Assembly (NCBI GenBank): GCA_963575745.1
Contig: CAUYUJ010005625.1
Location: forward strand, 63,146-127,145
DNA: 64,000 nt
Source: Prorocentrum cordatum
Lineage: Eukaryota; Sar; Dinophyceae; Prorocentrales; Prorocentraceae
Direction of reading: 5' to 3'
Shown: in pieces, positions 57,536 through 64,000 of the stretch
Layout of the letters: each line of letters starts with the position of its first letter
Numbering within the stretch: position 1 is the stretch's first letter
Notes under the pieces: model-generated
Databases searched by the model: none
Seen by the model: only the letters and a program-made list of their open reading frames with translations
Told to the model about the DNA's origin: nothing
Program-made: the position numbers and the translations under genes

Positions 57536-58700
57536 ATGTGTCCTCCGGGGACCCGCAAGGGTTGTGGAAGACGATCAACAGAGAGGAGGCATGTTGCCAG
57601 CAAAAAGATCCAGATATCTAACCGCACGCCGACGATAATACAGAACCCCCCTTAACCCCTTACATCTGATCATCCCTGGGCTCCCATATGGTTCAAATTG
57701 CCACGACAGGCGGGGGGGAGGGCGAACTTTATTACCACCCTCAAAGTTCGCATCGTAGCTCTGATCTTCGTATCATGTAGAGCACCATGAGTAATCCTTA
57801 GTCTCATGTTAGAAAGGATGTCTCAAGCGAAACGCCCACGTTCGAAGATTCGCCGAGTTCACGCCCATCAGTTTCAGCATTTCCCCTAAAACATTGTATT
57901 ATTATCCTGGACCCCGAACTTCATTATCTCTGCGGGACTAGTCTCGCTGGCACAGGATGAAACAGTGTTTACAACATGTTCTGGACATGAAGAACATGAT
58001 GTAAACATATTTATCGCGTGTTTCAAACACTTTGAACCAAAGGTGCGACTGTCAGAGTGTTCATTGTCATGGCTTCCACAACCACAGGTGCCGCCCCACG
58101 CGCCCTCGAGGGCGATACATGGCAACCTCAGCCTCTTACCGGAGATTCTAGCACGCCTTGGGTCCGATGGCCCGGTGTGCAGTAGGCACGCCGAATAAGG
58201 AAGCAGTTTGCATGCAGATGTCCCCACGGAAGTCTCGTATCTCCCCAGGGCCCTGGGGTCCCACAGAAGCACTGGGGCCCCTCAGGAGGCTCAACTCTCA
58301 ACTTTCGCCGAAGACTGTGCTTCAATATTCTTTTTTTCATAATGTGAGCCAGCGTGGACACCAAACAGTCCGTTATTGCACTGTGTATGTGTACGCTATG
58401 TGATGCCGTCTACGTGGTGCAAGCTGCGTGGTGTAAGCCATAATGTGCAAGCCATGTGGCTTAAGCTATGTGGTGCAATCTCGACGGACGCCCCACGCGA
58501 GGAAGGCGGAGAGACGCGGCGACACCGCGAGGACCCCCCCTCTCCCTAATTGGCCAGCCTCGGGGCGGCAACGGGCGACGACGCGGCGAAGCCTCGACGG
58601 ACCCGTCCACTTTCGCAGGAGCGCAAGTGAGGACCCCTGACAGCAAGCACTGCCTGGGGACAGCCTACTGCCGTATTTGCCTACGGTGGGGGCCTTCGAT
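57536..58700. other. No supported gene
   Basis: Lower-GC sequence with many stops. 58215-58300 is the dispersed segment shared with 42330. 58385-58480 has TGTGGTGTAAGCCATAATGT-like short repeats. No exon seen. Confidence 0.35.
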
Positions 58701-58707
58701 GAGGGAG

Positions 58708-58812
58708 TGAGGGAGGAGGAGGAGGAGGAGGAGGAGGAGGAGGAGGAGGAGGATAAGGATAAGGAGGAGGAGGAGGAGGAGGAGGAGGAGGAGGAGGAGG
58801 AGGAGGAGGACC
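58708..58812. repeat. GGA purine microsatellite
   Basis: GGAGGAGGAGG runs on both sides of GGATAAGGATAAGG. Confidence 0.95.
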
Positions 58813-58850
58813 CCCTCCCCCTCCAACTCCTGGTGGTGGTGGTGGCCTTC

Positions 58851-59013
58851 GATGAGGAACGTGCCCAGGAGGCTTCAGACCCTGGAGGGTTCCTTGTCTG
58901 ATGAGGGCGGCGGTGATATCCATGGCCAATCCACGATTGCCTTTCTTCCGCTGGCCTCCAGACCCCGGATTCCTGATCGAAGGCTTCCGGATCCAATGCC
59001 CCCACCGTATTGT
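58851..59013 (+). repeat. Family F5 TIR element, copy 4 (left TIR lost)
   Basis: AACGTGCCCAGGAGGCTTCA, GAGGGCGGCGGTGATATCCA and the right end CCAATGCCCCCACCGTATTG. The left TIR is replaced by GGTGGTGGTGG sequence next to the purine microsatellite. Confidence 0.7.
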
Positions 59014-59188
59014 ACTTTCCCTCGGCAAGACGGCCGTAGCCGTTCCACCTCGGGCAGCACATGGGACGCAGCGCCGGGCAGCTGGCCAGCGCAGGCCGCG
59101 GCGGCGAACCCTTGCTCACCTACCGCCTCGGACCTCTTCCGCGGCGAGCCGCGGGCCCTTGCCGAGGGGGATCGTCTCAGAAACTGAT
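59014..59188 (+). CDS. Possible exon (unknown)
   Basis: Frame SGSTWDAAPGSWPAQAAAAN, PCSPTASDLFRGEPRALAEG, ending RLRN-stop at 59185-59187; GC-biased, starts right after an F5 element and stops just before an ATG microsatellite. No domain; low confidence. Confidence 0.25.
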
Positions 59189-59189
59189 G

Positions 59190-59247
59190 GCGGTAATGAT
59201 GATGATGGTGATGCTGCTGATGATGATGATGATGCTGATGATGATGC

Positions 59248-59303
<56 letters not shown>

Positions 59304-59416
59304 CTGATGCTGATGCTGATGCTGATGCTGATGCTGATGCTGATGCTGATGATGCTGCTGATGCTGATGATGATGCTGATACTGATGGTGATGCTGATGC
59401 TGATGCTGATGCCGAC

Positions 59417-59450
<34 letters not shown>

Positions 59451-59645
59451 ATGCTGATGCTGATGCTGACGCTGACGCTGGTGCTGGTGCTGGTGCTGCT
59501 GCTGATGATGCTGGTGCTGCTGCTGAAGATGCTGATGCTGCTGATGATGATGATGATGATGCTGCTGCTGCTGCTGATGATGATGATGCTGCTGATGCTT
59601 ATTGTGATGATGTTGAGGATGCTGATATTGGTGGTGGTGGTGGAC
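59190..59645. repeat. ATG/CTG compound microsatellite
   Basis: ATGATGATG, then GATGCTGATGCTG and GTTGCTGTTGCTG runs over 450 bp, ending GGTGGTGGTGG. Confidence 0.95.
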
Positions 59646-59759
59646 ACTTCTCATGACCGTGATGACGAGGACGCGGCGCCAGGCGAGAGACAGAGGGAGG
59701 CAGATAATTAGAAAGGAAGGGAGGGTATATAGGGGAGGGAGTGAGGGAGGGGAAGGAAC

Positions 59760-60180
59760 GGAAGGGGGAGGCGGAGGAGGAGGAAGATGAGGAGGAGAAG
59801 GAGAAGAGGAGGGATGAGGAGGAGGAGGAGGAGGAGAAGGAGGAGTACTTGGCGCTACCATCCCCGTCGATCCAAGTTTGCCAAACGTCGGAGGAGGAGA
59901 GGAGGAGGAGGAGGAGGAAGGAGGAGGAGGAGGAGGAGAGGATGAGGAGGAGGAGAGAGGAGGGTAGGAGGGAGAGGAGGAGGAGGAGGACAGAGGAGGG
60001 AGGAAGGAGGAGGGAGGGAGGAAGGCGGAGGAGGATGAGGAAGAGGAGGAGTAGAGGATGAGGAGGAGGAGGAAGAGGAGGAGGAGGAGGAGGAGGGAGG
60101 AAGGAGGAGGGAGGGGCAGGAGCAGAGGGATGAGGAAAGAGGGGGGAGGAGGAGGGAGAGGGAGGGAGACGAGGAGCAGG
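59760..60180. repeat. GGA/GAA purine tract
   Basis: Over 400 bp almost all purine on the + strand, broken at 59850-59890 by unique sequence (GGCGCTACCATCCCCGTCGA). Confidence 0.9.
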
Positions 60181-60294
60181 AAGAGGATGGTTGAGGGAGG
60201 GGGGAGGGAGGAGGGCGGAGGGAGGAGGCACGAAGCACGAAGAAAAGTGCAGTCCCCAAGGGCCCGCCGCCCGAGGGGCCCCCGCAGCCCGACT

Positions 60295-60405
60295 TGCCAG
60301 GCCGCTCGTCGTCGAGCGCGGGACGGCCATGCGCTCGCCCCGCGCCCTCGCCGGCGCCGATGGAGGTGGAGTCGGACGTCCTGAACAGGGAGGACGCGTG
60401 GGCCT
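60295..60405 (+). CDS. Possible short exon upstream of the TCC tract
   Basis: GRSSSSAGRPCARPAPSPAP then MEVESDVLNREDAW is GC-biased and in the same frame as the retrogene 500 bp downstream, but it is separated from it by a long TCC microsatellite. May be an unrelated fragment. Confidence 0.2.
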
Positions 60406-60854
60406 CCTCTTCCTCCTCCTCCTCCTCCTCGTCCTCCTCCTCCTCCTCCTCCTCCTCCCTCCTTCCTCCTCCTCCTCCTCCTCCTCCTCCTCCTCCTCCT
60501 CCTCCTCCTCCTCCTCCTGCTCCTCCCTCCTCTTCCTCCTTTCCCCTCCTCCTCCTCTCCCCTCTTCCTCCTCCTCCCTCCTCCCTCCTCCTGCTCCTCC
60601 TCCTCCTCTTCCTCCTCCCTCCTCCTCCTCCCTCCTCCCTGCTCCTCTCCTCTTCCCTCCTCTCCCCTCCTCCTCCTTCTCCCCCTCTTCCTCCTCTCCT
60701 TCTTCTCCTCCCTCCCTCCTCCTCCTCCTCCTCCTCCCCTCCTCCTCCTCCTCCTCCTCCTCCTCCTCCTCCTCCTCCTCCCTCCTCCTCCTCCTCCTCC
60801 TCCTCCTCCTCCTCCTCCTCCGCCTCCTCCTCCTCCTCCTCCTCCTCCTCTCCT
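60400..60854. repeat. TCC pyrimidine microsatellite
   Basis: About 450 bp of CCTCCTCCT with CTTCCT and CCCCTCC interruptions. The minus-strand poly-E/R/G frames (up to 660 codons) through here are artefacts. Its right end touches the spliced-leader relic. Confidence 0.95.
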
Positions 60855-60868
60855 CATTTTGGCTCAAG
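60855..60868 (+). other. Dinoflagellate spliced-leader relic (14 nt)
   Basis: CATTTTGGCTCAAG equals nucleotides 9-22, the 3' end, of the 22-nt dinoflagellate spliced leader. In normal genes the leader is added by trans-splicing and is absent from the gene, so its presence in DNA marks a reverse-transcribed and reinserted mRNA. It lies 37 nt upstream of ATG 60906, a typical 5' UTR length. Confidence 0.8.
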
Positions 60869-60905
60869 CGACCGCAAGGTGCCGCCCCGTGCCCTCCTGC
60901 GCGCG

Positions 60906-61610
60906 ATGGCGAAGCCTAGAGGGGCTCTTCCTGCTGCGCCGAGCGGCGCCGACCTCGTGGAGGCGGCCGTTCGCGCGGCAATCCTGGCGAAGGGCGCCAG
61001 GCGCACGGTGGCCGCTGTGGCTCGTGCGACAGCCGCGGCTGTGCTCTCGGCACGCGCTGCGCCGTCGCCGCCGCCTGCGGGCTCCGGACGTGCCGAGGGC
61101 GCCTGCGCCGAGGTCCAGGTCAGGGACGACTCCGAGGACAAGGGCAAGGACAAGAACATGGGCAAGGTCCTTCGGAGACGCCGCCGCCGCCAGCGTCTGG
61201 CGGAGGCGAAGCGTACGGCGGCTGCTGCGGCGGACGCCATGGACGAGGACGTCATCAACGATGAGTGGGCTGATGACCTGCGGCGCGACGCTGCTGGTCG
61301 TGATGTTCCTCTCGCTGGTGAGCCTCGGGCCGCTGCGGTGGCGGCTGCCCCCCTGGCGCTGGCGGCGCCCGCGGAGGCGGTGGCGGCTCCTGTGGCGCGG
61401 CCCTCGGCGGAGGCGGAGGCTGGCCTTGCGGCGGCGGCTGAGGGGCCTGGCTCGGACACGGCCGTGCGCGCGGAGCTGATCGCGCAGATCGTCGCGCTGC
61501 CAGTCGTGGCGGAGATCAGGTCAGCCCACGCGGGCACCTCCGTCGCGTTCGTCGAGGGCATGTCCATCGTCCAGTTGCGCGCCTTCCTGGAGGCGCACGG
61601 CAAGCGCTGA
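60906..61610 (+). CDS. Retrogene-encoded alanine/arginine-rich protein of unknown function
   Basis: 234 codons from ATG 60906 to TGA 61608-61610, with no intron, preceded by a spliced-leader relic. MAKPRGALPAAPSGADLVEA, a basic stretch KVLRRRRRRQRLAEAKR (possible nuclear localisation signal), an acidic DAMDEDVINDEWADDL, an A/P-rich middle, and a helical C-terminus RAELIAQIVALPVVAEIRSA ... MSIVQLRAFLEAHGKR. No known family recognised; the C-terminal IVQLRAFLEAHG has the flavour of a small helix-extended-helix DNA-binding motif (SAP-like), which is only a guess. The frame is also open upstream, but only through the microsatellite. High GC at third positions, so probably not decayed. Confidence 0.65.
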   Translation: MAKPRGALPAAPSGADLVEAAVRAAILAKGARRTVAAVARATAAAVLSARAAPSPPPAGSGRAEGACAEVQVRDDSEDKGKDKNMGKVLRRRRRRQRLAEAKRTAAAAADAMDEDVINDEWADDLRRDAAGRDVPLAGEPRAAAVAAAPLALAAPAEAVAAPVARPSAEAEAGLAAAAEGPGSDTAVRAELIAQIVALPVVAEIRSAHAGTSVAFVEGMSIVQLRAFLEAHGKR

Positions 61611-61824
61611 GGGCCTGGCCTGTCTGGGCCCCACTGCCGCCGATGGTTGGGCCGCTGCTTGCATGCCCCAGGCGCGCATTGGGTGTTCCCAGGCAGGCCC
61701 TTCCCCGTCCGTCGGCACCACGTGTGAGCCCCTCACGGAAGCTCGGTTGGTGTACGGCGGCGGGGCCTTTCTTCTTCATGCAGGGCGTGTCTGGGCAACT
61801 TAGACGCGTCTCTCGCTCGCTTCG

Positions 61825-62055
61825 CTCCTCCTCCTCCTCCTCCTCCTCGTTCTCCTCCTCCTCCCCCTCCTCCTCCTTCCTCCTCTCCTTCTCCCCTCCT
61901 CCTCCTCCTCCTCCTCCTTCCTCCTCCTCCTCCTCCTCCTCCTCCTCCTCCTCCTCTCCTCCTCCTCCTCTTCCTCCTCCTCCTTTTCCTCTCTTCCTCT
62001 TCCTCCTCCTCCTCCTCCTCCTCCTCCTCCTCCTCCTCCTCCTCCTCCTCCTCCC
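61825..62055. repeat. TCC pyrimidine microsatellite
   Basis: Several CCTCCTCCT runs with CGTTCTCC and CTTTTCCTC interruptions, about 215 bp downstream of the retrogene stop. Confidence 0.95.
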
Positions 62056-62460
62056 GCGCGGGCGGCTGCCGCCGCCACCGTTGTCGGCGCCGTCGTCCGT
62101 GCTGCTGCGTTGCTGCGTTCGCTCGTCCGTCGTCGGGTCGGTTGTCGGCCTCGCCGTCGTCGTTCGTCTTCGTCGTCGTCTTCGTCGTCGGCTTTTTGCT
62201 GTTTCCCCAGACCTCGTGCCCCTCCCCGGGCGCGCGCGAGGCAGTCCTAGAATCCTGGAATCATGCAATCCTCCTCCTCCTCCTCCTTCTCCTCCTCCTC
62301 GTCGTCGTCCTCCTCCGCCTCCTCTCCCCCCCCTCCTGCTCCTCCCCTTCTTTCTCCTTCTCCTCATCCTCCTCCTCCTCCTCTTCTTCCTTCTCCTCCT
62401 CCTCCTCCTCCTCCTCCTCCTCCTGTAGCCGGGCGACCTGACAAGTAATTATTGACGGTT
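62056..62460. repeat. CGTCGT-rich and TCC tracts
   Basis: 62135-62200 is CGTCGTCG(T/C); 62268-62425 is a CCTCCTCC tract with GTCGTCGTCC. No gene. Confidence 0.8.
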
Positions 62461-62740
62461 CGTGCATCCCCACCAGCCCATCCAAAATTTTCACAGACGA
62501 GTTGCCGCGATGAGAGAAGTTCAGCAGCTTGCAGTGGAATTAGGAGAAGGGGGAGTCAATCCGATTCCCCGGATCAACTTGACCAGGCCCACGAGTGAGC
62601 CATATCTATCTTCGCGGCGCATTCCAACGAGCACGAAGAACATGAGGAGGGAGATGGAGGAGGATGGAGGATGGCGATCAACATGATGTGAAGGAACATG
62701 ATGGGACGACTACCCTCTCGATTTCTAGTGAACCCTCGTC
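62461..62740. other. No supported gene
   Basis: A 74-codon frame (62462-62686, MREVQQLAVELGEGGVNPIP) is not low complexity but stands alone. Confidence 0.25.
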
Positions 62741-62910
62741 GGGAGTAGCAGGAGAGGAAGGGGGAGGCGGAGGAGGTAGGAGGATGAAGAGGGAAAGAAG
62801 GAGGAAGAGGAGGAGGAGGTGGCCGAAGGAGGAGGAGGAGGAGGAGGACGGGGAAGAGAAGAGAAGGCGGATCAGGAGGAAGAGGATCGTGGAGGAGAAA
62901 ACGAGATGAC
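62741..62910. repeat. GGA/GAA purine tract
   Basis: GGAGGCGGAGGAGG and GAGGAGGAGG with AAGAAGG interruptions. Confidence 0.8.
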
Positions 62911-63160
62911 GACGGGAGTCGTCAGTCAAGGCCTTCGCGGGTTTGTCTCTCTTGAAGACTCTCGGAGGCATCTCCGAACAATCTTGGGGCCGTCTTGAGG
63001 CACTGCTTCACCAACCCTCGCGCGTTTAGTTCTCGTTCTGAGTAAAGCACTGCGGTCTCCACCTCCCGCCTCCCCCGCCCTCCTCCTCCTCTCGCTTCCT
63101 GCCTCCTGCCTGTCTCCTGCCTCCTACACCTTGCCATCCTGCCTGGTGGCTCGCTTGGGG
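62911..63160. other. No recognised gene
   Basis: Contains TCTTGGGGCCGTCTTGAGGC (62981) like the minisatellite tracts and CTCCTGCCTCCTGCC words at 63095-63130. Confidence 0.4.
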
Positions 63161-64000
63161 GCCTGCGATCGCAGATTCAGAATGAACCTCGCCATCCCCG
63201 GAGGGGGTGTGAACTTCGAAGCTGTCGCCGATTTCTAGGGCTGCTGGGGGGGCGTGCCAGAAACCATGCGCAGCTCCAGGCTGGACCTCGCCATCCCCAA
63301 GGGGATGCGACCTGCGTAACTGCCGCCACGTTCGACGGCTGCAGGGGGGGCCAGGCGCTCATTCGGATTGGACCTTGCCCGCCCCGAGGGGCTGCGAGCC
63401 GCGAAACCGTCGCCCCTTGCGAGGGCTGCTGGGTGGGGGGGGCGGGGCAGAAAGGTGGGCACCAGGCGCCGAGTCCGATTGGACCTTTCCGTCCCCTGGG
63501 GGGCGTCGAATGGCGAACTTGTCACCATGGCCGAGGGCTGCTAGGTGCTAGGGGGGTCAGAACAGTGGGTACCAGGCGCAGGTTCAGGTTGGACCTCGCC
63601 GTCTCTGGAGGGGGGGAGCGAGCTGCAAAACTGTTGCCACTGTCGAGGGCTGGTGTGAGAGCCAGACATGTGGGCACCAGGCGCAGATTCCGGTTGGACC
63701 TTTCCAGACCCCTGGGGGGACAGGGGGGGGAGGGGGGCGAACTGCGAATCTGCCGCCACTTTCGAGGGCTGCTGGGGGGGGGGGAGACAGTGGGTACCAG
63801 GCGAAGATTCAGACTGGACCTCGCCATCCCTGGGGAGGTGCGAACTGCGAGCTGTCACCACCTTTGAGAGCTGCTGCGGGATGGCAGCATGGTGGGTACC
63901 AGGCGCAGATCCAGTTGTCACATCACCAGCCCTGGGGCATGCCAACTGCGAGACGTCGCCACGTTCGAAGGTTGCTGGCTGCGAACTGCGAAAGGGTCGC
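63160..64000. repeat. Minisatellite/satellite array (about 90-120 bp units), runs off the window
   Basis: At least seven units each contain a GG(A)CCT(C/T)(G/T)CC core (near 63186, 63281, 63370, 63481, 63591, 63696 and 63816), a TGCGAACTGCGAA(A)CTG segment, GCC(A/G)C(T/C)TT(C)GAGGGCTGCTGGG and GTGGG(C/T)ACCAGGCGCAGATTC. Unit length varies with G-run length. Overlapping frames on both strands come from the repeat. Confidence 0.8.

Noticed and set aside
58875-60857. Minus-strand frame of 660 codons
   Set aside because: Built almost wholly from GGA/TCC and ATG/CTG microsatellites (poly-G/R/E, poly-S/P, poly-H/Q); several frames are open at once, so length is not evidence of coding.
1-64000. tRNA, rRNA, 5S or spliced-leader RNA genes
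   Set aside because: No cloverleaf with box A/B, rRNA core or full-length leader followed by a donor was recognised by eye; the only leader sequence is the 14-nt tail at 60855.

Overview
The window looks like nuclear DNA of a dinoflagellate. The best single piece of evidence is at 60855-60868, where the last 14 nt of the dinoflagellate spliced leader (CATTTTGGCTCAAG) sit just 5' of an intronless reading frame, as expected for a recycled mRNA (retrogene). Supporting signs are GC-rich coding DNA with strongly GC-biased third positions, a multi-exon gene whose exons join in frame only with GC or GA donors, long purine/pyrimidine trinucleotide tracts, and very little protein-coding sequence. The species cannot be named from the sequence; Prorocentrum, Polarella or a symbiodiniacean are possibilities by general character only.

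Layout. 0.9-5.5 kb: a possible 3' exon (887-1051), then a pile of short terminal-inverted-repeat (TIR) elements. 5.5-14.9 kb: no convincing gene; telomere-like tracts (6.84-7.26 kb and 13.85-14.08 kb), satellites, a 10-bp minisatellite and microsatellites. 15.2-18.7 kb: a SLOG-domain/IQ-motif/SP-rich/coiled-coil protein (15607-18285) bracketed by two TIR elements, the downstream one supplying the last codons of the frame. 20.4-31.0 kb: a dispersed ~0.7-1 kb repeat surrounding a Ty1/copia-like retroelement with possible 5' LTR, Gag with three CCCH zinc fingers and an SR-rich tail, and Pol with protease and integrase but no reverse transcriptase. 32-46.2 kb: exons of a + strand gene for a tandem EF-hand protein, separated by introns filled with TIR elements and microsatellites, ending at a stop at 46231. 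46.2-64 kb: mainly repeats, a few possible isolated exons, the spliced-leader retrogene (60906-61610) and a ~90-120 bp minisatellite at the right end.

The most unusual feature is the density and diversity of short TIR elements: about ten families of roughly 100-450 bp, most with 2-6 copies and one with about a dozen, often abutting each other and sitting against or between predicted exons. This is what would be expected if introner-like/MITE transposons build dinoflagellate introns. Exon joins in the EF-hand gene rebuild repeated EF-hand units, including a textbook calcium loop made across one splice junction.

All coordinates were read by eye. Element ends are accurate to a few bases at best, splice sites are predictions, and no database comparison was made.
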